From: Cunninghamia lanceolata
Lineage: Eukaryota; Streptophyta; Pinopsida; Cupressales; Cupressaceae
Direction of reading: 5' to 3'
Assembly: GCA_027924645.1 (NCBI GenBank)
Contig: BSBN01000297.1
Location: forward strand, 6,200,001 to 6,264,000
Length of the DNA: 64,000 nucleotides
The position numbers and the translations under genes were made by a program. The first letter of the stretch is position 1. Every line of letters begins with the position of its first letter. A model generated the notes under the pieces. That model was given only the letters and a program-made list of their open reading frames with translations. It was not told where the DNA came from and ran no database searches. Below, piece by piece: positions 1 through 12,201 of this stretch.

Positions 1-1450
1 CTCCGTTTCTTCAACTCCCCAGCAGACTTGCCACTTTGTTGGTTTTTTCTCTTCGAATCGGCAAAGGGTTTGCCAGTTCTAATGCAGAGGTAGATTTAGC
101 CAACAAATATAGGAGGTTGTATGAGCTGCCTCCCCTTTACTTCTGGTTCTGCTGCACCAAGGGGGGTATCCCTATAGCTAAAGATGTAACCTTGACTCAC
201 CCAATGACAAAAAGATTTAGCTTTACAACAACAGGCAAAATACTCTCATTTTAGGACAAAGATTTTCATGATAGATCACAAGTTTGGCAATGTTCTTGGA
301 CATATCTAGCTGGTTGGGAATGAGAGTATACAGGGGTCCTATTCCTACTCCTACAAACTAACAGGTTGGAATTATGAAATGATTTATTTTAATGTTTTGG
401 ATGCAAGACAAGGGGTTTTGGATCATAACTACTACACAAGGGCAGACCAGTGCCTATCTCAGGGCAAGGAGTCAACTAGACATATACAAATGAATGATTT
501 GCACAAACTCAATAGAGATTCAAGTTTCAAGGGGTTAGAACTGGTATTTGCCTTACAAACACCACCCAAGACTGAGTATTTAGCTGCCTCTACTTACAAA
601 TATCCTAGTTGACATACATTCTTCTTCATACTTAACCTAAAATAGTTTAATCCACTCCTTGAATGGAAGTCACAGATCAAGCATGCAATACAAAAAGTCT
701 ATATTCTAGAATCTAAGGAACCCTTAGCAACCAGATTCAGAAGAAGCAATGCATACATCAAATGGAGACAAACAACTAAACACATGCAACAATGCATTTT
801 TCATATAAACACAACATGAAACTGAACATATGTACAACAAATGCAACTCATAAACTCTAGAAGAGACAGAACAGCCAAGAAATGCTCTATTTTCATTATT
901 TTTTCCAAAAAATTGCCCAATCTTCAACCACCCAAAAAAAATGAGTAACATAGTTCTGATATACCCAGAACGTATACTCAACAATTAAATACAATAGTCA
1001 TTTCAAAATTCCACCATATACAATGCATCATCAGAATGGCACCCAAAACATTAAATGCTCCAGGCAGAAGAAGAAGAAGGGAGCAAGTGAAATTGGGAGT
1101 CGTGCAGCTGCTTGGAGATTTTCCTTTAACAAGGTAGCTGGCCTGTCAATCAGTTGATCATTTTTTCCTCTCCGTAAAATGCCATTAATGGATAACCTAC
1201 TTGCGGCTAGAAGTGCTTGCTCAGGAACTTTTCTTGCTCAAAATGATGTAGCTACAAAGAAAATCCTTCCTTCCTCAGGCATTCAAAATAGGGCCGTCGA
1301 TTTCCTCCTCATAACCATGATCAATGACCTCAAAACATGGTGAAAAGTCCATGACCAATGAAATCATGCCATGCAGGCAGTCTTCTCTCGTTTGACTTTT
1401 CACATCACGAACATACATTTTGCCTTTTTGCACTTTTTTGAATTTTTTCA
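1..1450. other. Intergenic, no gene seen
   Basis: I see no convincing gene here. The longest open frames are under 100 codons, have biased low-complexity composition and show no motif. The sequence is AT-rich, like decayed plant intergenic DNA. It lies outside the outer LTR element that starts at 3938. Confidence 0.6.
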
Positions 1451-1459
1451 CCTTCAAAT

Positions 1460-2930
1460 CCTTGCATATGTAGTTGTATATACATACAATTGACTTGGAC
1501 ATGTGGCAGCACCTGGTTAGTTCACCATCGTTGTGTATTTGCATCTCCATCGGTCATCAGAAAGACCCTGGAAGTGTCCACCGATATGCATTGTCCTGCC
1601 GACAAGCTAATGTATCTCCTCTTTTGCACTTGCGGTTGTATATGTGATTGTATATACATACAATCACCAACATACAAGGCAGACCCCAAATCTTTTGTAA
1701 AACAAATTGAAATCACATTCGGATCCGTCTTGTATCTAATACCCTTTTGTATATCACATTGTATGTCCTTTATAAAACATGCAACATATACATGGCGCGG
1801 ACCCCAAATCACCATGAATCAATTTGAAATTGCATTTAGGTCTGGGCTTTGTAATTCCCTTTGTATATTTCCTTGTATATTGCACATATAATGAGCAATA
1901 TACAACCCGTGGATTCCAAAACCCTAATCATCTAGATGGGAATAACTTTGAAATCTGGCATTTGTATCTACACCTTTGCATCTTTCATTGTATATCACAC
2001 ATACAATGTGCAACATACAACCCACGGACCCCAGCCACATATCTGCCACAACAAATTTTCCTTTTGCATCTAGATTGTATATGTGCTTTGTATGTTGCAT
2101 TGCATATAGCACATACATACAATTCAAGACATACAACTGTGCGGGCCCCATTATTGACTTTGACCGGAACCTGCTTGTATATTTCCTTGTATCTATTGCT
2201 TGTATGTTCGATTGTATATTGGGAACATACAATCCCAATATACAATCCACAGATTTCAACCTTCCCACAAATGTAGTTAACTCCTTGGGCGCGTCCGCCC
2301 CTTGCAGATGCCTACGTTTATATGTGGTTGTATGTTGCACGCATGCAATATATAAATAGAACCGCATATATATCCCTTTGCATATCTGCCTTACATAATG
2401 CCTTTGCATCTTTTCTTCTTTGCACATTGCCTTGTATGTGTGCTTTGTATATATGACATACATTCACCTTTGCGTCTGAATCGGCCGTCGGGGAGACCTT
2501 AAACTGAGCCACCGATAAATGCTCTCATGCCCAAAAAACCTTTGTATGTCCCCCTTGTATATTGGCCTTGTATGTTACTACCTTTGTATATGCATCGGGC
2601 TATCGGTGAGACTGTTGCATGAATCGCCGATACACATTGTTTCACCGACGATCCCTTGTACATTGACTTTGCATATTGCTTTTGTATCTTACCTGTTGTA
2701 TATCAAATATACAACAACATATACATGAAAAGCCTTTTGATACAACTACAGAATCAAACCCGGAATATGCCATATACAACCTGATATGTATGCAAAGATG
2801 CATACAACCATTTTTTCACTTTTCTGAAGCTGATTTGACTTATTTTCAGGCCCGCCAATGTACATTCAAATGCACATACAAACAGAAATGCATATACAAA
2901 GATACATGCATGAAAAAGTGAAGGCCGACA
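1460..2930. repeat. Degenerate ~112-bp tandem repeat rich in TTGTATAT/ATATACAA
   Basis: Units recur near 1665, 1780, 1885, 1998, 2108 and 2225, about 107-117 bp apart. Each contains a TTGTATAT-type half, its inverted partner (ATACAAT or ATATACAA), and often a GC-richer piece like CCACGGACCCC. The inverted halves could form short hairpins. After about 2300 the periodicity blurs, but TTTGTATAT/TTGTATGT words continue to about 2930 together with CGGTGA/TCACCGA words. The several 60-180 codon open frames over this block on both strands are a by-product of the repeat and are not treated as genes. Confidence 0.75.
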
Positions 2931-3932
2931 AACTTAGAAAATTTGAAGGTTTTACAATAAAAATGCCTATGGATTTTTTGCTTTAAACCTTAACTCTAGG
3001 TGTAGGCACCAACACATACCTCAACTCAAGACTTTGAAAGGCTTTTTGGATACCCATTAAGGAGTTTTAAAACATATCAGAAATGCAATATAGGTTACTT
3101 TGCAACACAAACCCCAAAAACTAACTGTCTCACTATCCTAAAGGGGCAATTAGGTCACTTTTACAAAGCAAGTACCAACCAAACACTCTCCCAATCCAAA
3201 AACTCTAGTCCAATGGTCTAGGAAGATCTCAAATAGATTAAATCCACAACTTTTATTAATAGAAACCTTTATGAATTCACCCAACTCCAAAACCTCACCT
3301 TTGTCCTATTTAGGCTTGCATACAAGAGGGTTTATTGAAAATGTGACCTCCTAACCTTGTTTCATATTACCCATGGCTCAGACACATCCTAATGGCCCTG
3401 CACATGCTTAATCAATCAACTTCCACACTCATTCCATGTTATTTCATCAAACTACTACTCTTAACCTCCATTTTACACTATCAAACCATTAAACAAGGTA
3501 TCACAGATCCGTTTCTAGAAGAATGTCAATACAACTCTTAAACCTTTATGAAATTCAATCAAATAAGAACCAAAAGTATGCTACTTCATGTATCCATTAA
3601 ATACAATGCAATTTGGATCAAAAACCAACTATATAGAGTCGTACAGTCCCCTGGGAGTAGCAAATTTTATAGAAAATTACTGAGAAACAAAGTTTTATTA
3701 TTGTTTGAAATTCAATACAGGACTCCCCCCTTGCCTCCAAGTCTGTGACACTTCTTTATACTTTTTTTTCAGACCAAAACCAATGACTCAAACTAACTTT
3801 TTAACTACTTGACTCTTCACATTCCTAACTCTTGCAATTTTGACTCTTCACCTTCCCACTTTTGTAACTTTACAATATGATAACTTCTGAACAAAATTAC
3901 AAAATATGACTATAATGACTCCAACTAGACTA
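2931..3932 (-). repeat. Possible old LTR remnant flanking the outer element
   Basis: No gene is visible. Read on the minus strand together with 60556-60655, which was contiguous before the outer insertion, the sequence looks like a decayed LTR. A TG...GGTGTAGGGGCACC start lies near 60655, and an AATAAAAC polyadenylation-like word and a TATATAG word occur around 3640-3720 (minus). It would belong to the copia RT fragment at 60657-60762. The matching LTR was not found, so this is tentative. Confidence 0.35.
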
Positions 3933-3937
3933 ATTAC

Positions 3938-5032
3938 TATTGAAATTAAGGAACACTGAGAGGGGGGGTGAATTGGTGTTTTACAAAACTTTATGTTCCT
4001 TTAACAATTTACCACATACATTCAAAAGAAAGAAGCATAAACAGAAACAACAAGATCATGACACATGAATACTAGGATTTTTACATGGAAACCTAGTTAA
4101 GGGAAAAACCACAGTGGAGGTTAACCCACAAGAATGTTTACCTTGTTAAAAGTATTACAAATGGGGAAGGAACATGCCTTCAGGCACACTTCCCAGAGCT
4201 CACTGCTCAAAGGAGGCTCACTACCTATAGAATTGATTACAAAAGTTCACAAGAAATTTAAACTGAAGAATAGCATCTAACAATGCAAAATTATAGTTAT
4301 GGTAGAGCTCAATACACTGACTTTGCAGACTTCATCTCTCTCTGCCCTGCTTCACTATTCAATTATGATCTAGAGCTTAGATCTCCTTACTTTGCACCTG
4401 ATTCTGTTATACTTCGTACCTATCCCTTCATATTCGCAACTTCCACACTTTAAAATTCTCGAACTCTTCGATTATATATATCTGCTACATGAAAATGCAT
4501 CAATTGCAGTCAGCCTTAAGAAAAACTTAGAGACTTTTTAAGAACATCGTTCTGTCGGCTAAATCCATGTACAAACACCAATGTAGATCAAAACCTATGT
4601 TCTCAAGTCACCACACATGTCAGCCAATACCATTGGATCTCATACATTACTTAACCTATCACTTTTCTCAATCTGCACAATGATCAAACACCAAGTCAGC
4701 CTATTCTTCACTAGACTGAATTGCTTAACTAGAACCCGATACTCAGATGCATGTAACTTTCAATCCCTTCATCACTGGAGGCTAAAATCTTGTATTTAGG
4801 TAACCTTGACATCCCTAAACATTCCCTCAGATCTGCAGCACAATATGATTATCTGTGGAGAAATGCGGACTAGGATGTTGAACCCTGTCATATGCCCTAT
4901 TCCTGTCTATCCGGACTTAGACAAATCTACAATCTGACTTCCGGTATGATCCATTGATGAAATGTGGATGTGTAAGATTTAGTTGCCATCAATGACAACA
5001 CTTGATATGCCTAGTAGTGTCTCTTGCCAACA
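3938..5032 (-). repeat. 3' LTR of outer element
   Basis: Direct repeat of 59453-60550 with many substitutions. It begins TATTGAAATT (TGTTGAAATT in the other copy) and ends CCAACA. The purine-rich tract to its right marks it as the 3' LTR on the minus strand. Confidence 0.88.
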
Positions 5033-5044
5033 ATCTCCCCCTTT
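5033..5044 (-). other. Polypurine tract of outer element
   Basis: Minus-strand AAAGGGGGAGAT lies directly against the start of the 3' LTR. It would prime plus-strand DNA synthesis. Confidence 0.8.
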
Positions 5045-5333
5045 GGCATTGATGGCAACACTTAGTAAAAAATGACTAAGTGTTAGAACAACTCCCCCTT
5101 ACTATATACACTTGTGATTTCCAATGTTCCCCCTTACATTAATTCTTCATTTTTCATTGCTTTTGCTCTCCCCCTTTGACATCAATGGCAAAGGCTAGGA
5201 TCCGCATATCAAAATTCATACAAAAAATTTATGTACATGGGTCAAAACTCTAAGTATATACTTCCACATATGAACACACAGTCCTTAAGCCTTGTTCATT
5301 AGAAAAAAAGATATCCCCAAAAATATTTTTCAA

Positions 5334-6005
5334 TCATGACAATTCACTATCCCAGTTCTTCTTTATGTTGCCTAAAATGGATATATGCCCATTGAACAAA
5401 AATGCTTGTGATTTTGCCTTTTGAAGGTCAGTAGGATCACTAGTAGCAGCAGTAGCTTGTGATTCTACCAATAGATCATACATAGTTTCTAATTTGGGGG
5501 AAATCAGTCCTCGGAGCTCATCCAATCTACCCAAAACTTTAACATTTTCTTTCTCCAAATCACTCAATTCATTCTGCAAACTCACTACTTGGCATTCTTT
5601 GGTAGATACAGACTCAATTAAAGGACTATATGACTAAGAAATGTTAGACAATTTGAGCTCTAAGTCCCTAATCTTCTTCTCAATATCTTCAACAAATTTA
5701 GATCGGTTTAAGAAAAACTTGTAAATCTCTACTCCTTCAGATAGGGCATTTTGAATACTCTTTACACTAATATCAAGCCCTAATCTATCATAACTAATTA
5801 TTTTCTTTATTTCAGCAAACCTCTTCTCATTGAGTTCATTTCTGACTGTAGCTTCTTTTGACTTCTCTAAGGTTTCAAAATGAGAACTTACAGAGTTTAT
5901 CAGACTTTTCAACTGACCCGAGGGAGATGCTAATGAATCCTTTTGAAATGTGGGCATGATTTTCTCCAAAATCCCAGATGCAAGGCCAAGCAACTCGCTA
6001 TCTTC
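5334..6005 (-). pseudogene. C-terminal part of outer-element ORF2 (coiled coil)
   Basis: This is the last part of a long unrecognised ORF of the outer element. Two stretches (5334-5585 and 5634-5993) are separated by a single in-frame stop. Both are rich in Leu, Lys and Glu with heptad-like spacing (for example LQNELSDLEKENVKVLGRL), which suggests coiled coil. The frame runs on without shift into 12202 once the chromovirus and one TSD copy are removed, so the chromovirus split this gene. No enzyme motif is visible. The remaining 5045-5333 looks like 3' untranslated sequence. Confidence 0.7.
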
Positions 6006-6315
6006 TGAGAAGAACCTCCTGCAACAATATAATGAAAATACAACAATATAGCAAAATAATAGAACTCAGAAGAATTTATTGATCGTAGGCCACTTCAAGG
6101 GGGCAACCTCCTTTGAGCAAGCTCAATTACAATAAATTTGTGGGTGCCTTCATAGGCCTCAACACATACTTAAATACTAAGTCTAACTAAACAACCATTA
6201 CTCCCAATGAATGTGGGATAAAACCAAATACTCACAGGATGACTTACAAAGCATATGCGTCCAACAACAACATACTAATATAATAAAGAGAAGGGCGAAA
6301 CATGGGTTCTTAACA
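6006..6315 (-). repeat. 3' LTR of chromovirus
   Basis: 310 bp; differs from 11906-12196 by one 19-bp insertion and about seven substitutions by eye, most of them C/T or G/A. Confidence 0.92.
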
Positions 6316-6340
6316 TCCCCTCCCCCATAGAAAAGCTTTG

Positions 6341-9300
6341 TCCTCAAAGCTTAAGATGTGGAAATTGATGCTAAATCTACAGGAGTGGTTCCCAGGTAGC
6401 ATCCTCTGGTTGCATTCCGTGCCACTGGATTAAGACCTTGGTGATGGATCAAGAGCGAAGCTGGTGGGTGCACCTGTCAAGGATTGCCTCCGGCTCCAAA
6501 ATGATGGATCCTTCATTATCCAGTTCAGGTAAAATAGTGTGTACTCCGATGTTGGAGCCAAGAACTTGTTTGAGGCAAGAGACATGAAAGACTGCATGAA
6601 TGCGGGAAGAAGGAGGAAGCTCCAATTTATAAGCAACTGACCCAATCTTCTGAAGATCCTTATATGGCCCATAGAACTTGGGAGCTAGCTTTTGACGCCC
6701 TTTGAGTTTTAGGGAGGATTTCTTGTAGGGTTGTAGATGAAGAAAAACCATATCACCTACATGAAAAGTGCGCTCAGAGCAGTGTTGATCGGCTTGTTGT
6801 TTCATGTGATTTCGTGCCAGGTGAAGGTTGTCCTGCAAACTGCAAAGGAGCTGATCTCAGATTCAGAGAACTGTGTCAACTACCTGAACTAGTGAACTGT
6901 TGGGGTGGTATGGAAGGAGCAGTGGCGGTGCCTAACCACAGACTGCTTCATATGGAGTCATTTTAGATGTAGTGTGGTAGGAGGTATTGTACCACCATTC
7001 AGTGAGAGGGAGCCACTTTGCCCACTGATGCTATTGTTCGGAGGTGAAACAACGAAGATAAGTTTCCAAACATTTGTTGAGAACTTCAGTCTGACCATCT
7101 ATTTGTGGGCGATACCCAAAACTCATCTTCAGTTTGGTTCCAGTGTGGCGAAAGAGTTCGGTCCAAAAATGACTAGTGAAAGTGGCATCACGATCTGAGA
7201 CAATGGAAGAAGGGATGCCATGAAGACAAAAGATCTGGTCCAAGAACATCTGTACGACGGAGGAGGCAGTATAGGGATGGCTAAGGGCACAAAAATGACT
7301 ATATTTGGAGAGGTGATCAACCACAACCAGGATCACTATCTTCCCTCCTGATTTAGGGAGCCCCTCAATGAAATCCATAGAAATATCTATCCAAATCCTT
7401 GTAGGGATGGGCAAGGGTTCGAGCAATCCAGGAAGGAGTGTCATTTCACCCTTGTGGCATTGGCAAGTATCACATTCAGCCACCATCTATTGAATGGCCC
7501 TTTTCATTCCCTTCCAAAAGAAGTTACGTCGTGCCCGCTCATAAGTTTTGAGGAACCCAGAGTGCCCTACCGATGGAGAAGCATGGAGTTCATAGAAGAC
7601 AGCCTGTTGAAGATCCGTGTTCTGGGGAAGCATCAAATGACCCTTGTATCTCAGAGAAGCACCATCCCAAGAGTAATGCGGTACAGTAGAAGGGGTATTG
7701 GCCAACTGTTGGATGATTTGAGATAATGAAGAGTCCTGGACATAGCCTTGCTGGACAGATTCCAGCCAATTTGGAACAGGCATAGAAATAGCTGAAAGAG
7801 AAGCTTGGTCATCAAATGTGCAAGAAAAAGCATCCGCCACAATATTGTCTTTGCCTCTCTTGTAAGTGATTTCATAGTCATAACCCATGAGTTTGCTAAC
7901 CCATTTCTATTGTGCTGGGGAGGAGACCCATTGTTCAAGGAAATATTTCAGACTCTGGTGATCAATCTTGATGCAGAAATGATTCCCTAATAGGTATGGC
8001 TGCCACTTCTGGACTGCATGCAAAATAGCCATCATTTCCTTCTCATATGTAGAGAGGACTAAATTCTTACCTGAAAGGGCTTTGCTAGTGAACGCAATGG
8101 GATGCTCATCTTGAAGAAGAACAGCACCAAGTCCATTGTCACAAGCATCGCTCTCAATAGTGAAGGTCTTGGAAAAATCTGGCATAGCTAGAATAGGTGT
8201 AGTACACATGGCTTGTTTCAATTTTTCAAATGCACACTCAGCAGCAGGCGTCCACATAAAAGCATCCTTTTTCAATAGAGCTGTTAATGGAGCTGCAATC
8301 TTCCTGTAATCCTTGACAAACTTGCGGTAGTAGCCAGTCAGTCCCAAAAAACCACGGAGGCTCTTGAGTGTCTGAGGATGTGGCCAATGTCGCATGGCGT
8401 CGATTTTGGCAGGATCCACGTGAACCCCTTGGGCGGAAACAATATGCCCAAGATACTCCACTTCTACCTGTCCAAAAACACATTTAGACTGGTTTGCACA
8501 AAGATGATGAGTAGAGAGAAGTTGCAGTACAAGATCCAGATGCTAGAGATGCTGAGCCCATGTTGTGCTATAGATGAGGATATCATCAAAGAAAACCAGA
8601 ATGAATTTCTGCAAGTAGGGCCGGAATATTTTATTCATCAATGCCTGAAATGTGGAAGGAGCATTAGTGAGGCTAAAGGGCATGACAAAAAACTCATAGT
8701 GGCCATCATGTGTGTGGAAAGCTATTTTAGGGATATCATCCTCATGAACCCGAATTTGGTGATACCCAGAACGAAGATCCAACTTAGAGAAAAATTGAGC
8801 ACCATGAAGCTCATCAACAACAGGAATTGGAAACTTATCTTTGATTGTAAGGAAATTAAGTGCTCGAAAGTCAATGCAGAGGCGCCATGACCCATCTTTT
8901 TTCGGACAAGGAGAACTGGTGAAGAAAAAGAACTGGTACTAGGGCGAATAACACCTTGCTTGAGTAAGTCCCGAACGAGCATCTCAATCTCTGTCTTTTG
9001 GTGAAAGGGGTAGCGGTAGGGCCTGATGTTGGGAGGAATGCTACCAGGAAGGAGCTGAATACGATGGTCCTCTAGATGTGAAGGTGGCAAGCCCACGGGT
9101 TCCATAAAAACACAGGCATATCTATCCAAAAGGGGTTGTAGATCCAAAGGACTAGTGGGGACCACTGATGGTTGCATCTGAATGGAGTGGAGCTGAGTGA
9201 TGACACCATGTGAATTCTTCTTAAGGAGCTTTTCCATGCGATGTGAACTGATGATGCTGAGAGACCCTAGTTGTAAGCCCTTCAATGTGTGTTGTTGCCC

Positions 9301-10641
9301 ATTGTCAGAAAACTGCATCCAAAGTTCAGCAAAATCCCATAAGATGGGGCCAAGTGTGCGTAACCATTGAGCGCCCAAAATGACATCACATCCGCCTAAG
9401 GGCAAGACAAACATGTCAGAGCACAGGTTATAATCTCCAATAGAGAGATGCACATTTTGACACTTCCCTTTGCAAGGTAAGGTGCCCCCATTAGCAATCA
9501 TGACTTCAAAGTTGGAGCAAGGATGAATAAAACAATCAGCCTATGTGCTAATCTGAGGGTCAATGAAGTTATGAGTGCTACTAGAATCAATGAGTATGGT
9601 CAGATGGAGCTTCTTGAAGTAACCCTTGACCCGCATGGTTTGTGGGGTCGTGACGCCTGCTAAATCCTAGAGAGAGATCTCTAGGTGGTCTTCATGAGAA
9701 GGAGAGTCAACATGCGGCTGCTGAATGTCAACTTGATCATCTACTATATCCTGAGCATCTTCAAAAATGTCAGGTGCCGGTGGGGAATCCACATCCAAGA
9801 GATAGAGCTTTTGCTGAACACATCTATGTCCCTAAGTGAATTTCTCATCACAATTGTAACAAAGCCCTTTTTCGCGACGTGCCCACATCTCAGCTTCCAA
9901 CAAATGCTTGATAGGCGTTGTTCAAGGAGCTGGTGTGATTGGAGGTCGTTGGGGACCCATATTTCAGAATGGAACAAAAGTGGATTTGGAGCGTTGTTGA
10001 GCTGTGATCTTGTCCTCTGCCAACTTAGCCAACCCTAGGGCTTCCATCATTGTGCTAGGACGAAACATCTTAACCTCAGAGCAGATTGCATCCTTCAAAC
10101 CGCTGACAAAACAACTCTGGAAAAAATCATCAGACAATCCTTTGGTGTGATTGGCCAGTTTCTCAAATTCAGTCTGATATTCTCGCACAGTACCAGTTTG
10201 GTGAAGTTTAGTGAGTGCACCGGTGAAGTCATCAAAAGAACTAGGGCCAAATCGTTGCAAAAGGAGTGAGCAAAAATCTATCCATTTTGGCTCTTCATGA
10301 GCCTTGATGTACCAACGAAACCATTGAAGAGCTTCATGTTCCAAATGAAAGGATGCAAGTGGGACTTTGTTGTCATCAAAAGTAGTATGTAGGCTGAAAT
10401 ATTGTTCAGCCCGGTATATCCATCTAGTCGGATCATCACCATTGAAGCGAGGAAAATCAAGCTTCGGCCCACGAAAATGGCTCGTAGAAGAGGACCCAAT
10501 GGCTACAAAAGAGGACCTATTGTTCATGGCTGAATGCTGAAGATTGAGACCAAGAATTTTTTCATCCAGATCTTGGAGTTTGGTCTTGAGGGCTGCAAGT
10601 TCATTCTCCGTGTTTTTTTCTCCTGTGCATGTGACAACCAT
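6341..10641 (-). pseudogene. Chromovirus gag-pol polyprotein, broken by stops
   Basis: One continuous gag-pol frame starting at the ATG at 10641. Gag (10641-9964) has the retrotransposon gag core (LDFPRFNGDDPTRWIYRAE). A CX2CX4HX4C zinc knuckle follows near 9840. The protease motif is IDSSSTHNFID near 9590, with Ser where Gly is usual. RT spans about 9040-8460, with FFDDILIYS as the catalytic motif. RNase H is at about 8230-7900. Integrase follows, with its catalytic-core D, D and E residues visible in 7031-7486. A chromodomain (IQWHGMQPEDATWEP) lies near 6375-6440. The frame carries 13 stops, 8 TAG and 5 TGA, each explainable as CAG-to-TAG or CGA-to-TGA. One single-base deletion lies in an A-run at about 8898. 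Otherwise it is collinear with an intact polyprotein, so decay was mainly by point mutation. Confidence 0.9.
6366..6440 (-). other. Chromodomain at the integrase C terminus
   Basis: Minus-strand translation gives TKVLIQWHGMQPEDATWEPL, the conserved core of chromovirus chromodomains, which direct integration towards marked chromatin. A TGA separates it from the preceding integrase segment ending at 6449. Confidence 0.85.
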
Positions 10642-11905
10642 AACTAGGAATTTTTTTTTTTTAAATAATATATATATATATATATTTTTTAAATAATTTT
10701 TTTTTTTTTGGGGGGGGGGGAATGGGTAGAAAAACAGAAACAAAAACTTTTTTAGTAAGGGAAAATTGGGATTTGGGAAAAACTCAGATGGGTAATGGGG
10801 GATTGACTAGGGTTTGGGCACTTTCTAAGGGACGGGGAAGTAGAAAAATTGGGATTTCAGAAACGTGGTGAAAGAATGAGAAAATCTCTCGAAGAGGGAC
10901 AAACGAGCAGAAATGGGAAAGGAACACTGTGGCCAAATTTGAAGGCGTTTGGGTGAAAATCAAAGAAGTTATGGCAAACCCTAAAAATAGAGAATTTGAG
11001 GATTTTGGGCTTCGATAAGGGAAATTTGGAATATGGTCCTCAACGAAGGAATTATGCAGAATGAAATGTCAGGGGTTCCGGTGAATTTTTAGAGGAAAGG
11101 AAGTGAAAACAAGGAAGATATGGCGAAAAAATAGAATTTTTTTTTTTTCTGTTTTCTATTTTCTGGAAATGAACGGAAATAAGATCTATCTGCAACAAGC
11201 TCTGTTTTCTATTTTCTGGAAATGAACAGAAACAGGATCTGTCTGCAACAAGCTCTATTTTCTATTTTCTGGAAATGAACAGCAACAAGATCTACAAATG
11301 AGTGGGAATAGGATCTACAAATGAGTGGCAACAGGATCTGCAAAAAGCTCTGCAACAAGATCTGCAACAAGCTCTGCAATAATGGACCCAAGTTTGGCTT
11401 CCTAAAAGTTCAGGGGATTCACTCGGATACCAATGTTGTCTAACGGCTTGCATATTGGGGCAGTACCCCTCACTCCACGGCTCAGGTAAAACTGATAACC
11501 GCTTTGCCACAAATGACAGCTCTTGGTTTACCTCACGGATGGAAACTAGTCAATCAGGTAGGGGGTGCCCTTTTTACTAGCAGGTCCTCTCAATGGGCTA
11601 GCTACTTTGGGGTTCCTGTGGTACTCCTCACAATGAGTTTTAGGGTTATGCCCAAGCACTTCCCACAGTTAAGCAGATAGGGATTATTCCCTGATCCAAA
11701 CCTGCAATTAAAATGAACAGAGAGATACAGATGCAAAGAAAAAAAGACTATTGCAAGAAGCACAGCACCTGGATGCTACTGAAAAAAAGAAATTTTGGGA
11801 GAATGTCCACCCAACGAGCCCAAGAAATACAGTGCTTGGAGGCACTGAAAAAAAAAATGGCAGAATTTCCACCCAGCAAGCCGAAGAAAGCACTCTGATA
11901 CTAGA
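10642..11905 (-). other. Chromovirus 5' leader
   Basis: Untranslated leader between the primer site and gag. It contains homopolymer tracts at 10650-10720 (T-run, (TA)n, T-run, G10) and a short tandem repeat at 11149-11290. Small open frames on both strands show no recognisable product. Confidence 0.7.
11149..11390. repeat. ~57-bp tandem repeat in chromovirus leader
   Basis: Two clear units carry CTATTTTCTGGAAATGAAC and CTGCAACAAGCTCT words at matching offsets. They are followed by shorter degenerate GCAACAAGATCT repeats to about 11390. Confidence 0.75.
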
Positions 11906-12196
11906 TGAGAAGAACCTCCTGCAACAATATAGCAAAATAGAAGAACTCAGAAGAATTTATTGATCGTAGGCCACTTCGAGGGGGTAACCTCCTTTGAGCA
12001 AGCTCAATTACAATAAATTCGTGGGTGCCTTCATAGGCCTCAACACATACTTAAATACTAAGTCTAACTAAACAACCATTACTCCCAATGAATGTGGGAT
12101 AAAACCAAATACTCACAGGACGACTTACAAAGCATATGTGTCCAACAACAACATACTAATATAGTAAAGAGAAGGGCAAAACATGGGTTCTTAACA
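11906..12196 (-). repeat. 5' LTR of chromovirus
   Basis: 291 bp copy of 6006-6315, followed by the right TSD TCTTC at 12197-12201. Confidence 0.92.
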
Positions 12197-12201
12197 TCTT
12201 C

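Larger units (their letters stand above)
6006..12196 (-). mobile_element. Chromodomain Ty3/gypsy retrotransposon (Reina/Tekay-type chromovirus)
   Basis: A complete 6.2 kb element on the minus strand. LTRs at 6006-6315 and 11906-12196 both run TGAGAAGAAC to GTTCTTAACA. The TSD TCTTC occurs at 6001-6005 and 12197-12201. A TAGTATCAGAG primer-site-like word (tRNA-Met type, one change) touches the 5' LTR at 11893-11904, and a purine tract ending GGGGGAGGGGA touches the 3' LTR at 6316-6330. The order gag, protease, RT, RNase H, integrase, chromodomain identifies a chromovirus. The short LTRs suggest the Reina lineage, but I did not separate it from Tekay. The left LTR has an extra 19-bp A-rich insertion. 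It interrupts ORF2 of the outer element. Confidence 0.93.

Noticed and set aside
1824..2463. Protein genes of 127-179 codons on both strands
   Set aside because: They lie over a Thr/Tyr/Cys-rich translation of the TTGTATAT repeat and overlap one another in several frames.
8378..8890. 170-codon plus-strand ORF
   Set aside because: Antisense shadow of the chromovirus RT and RNase H.
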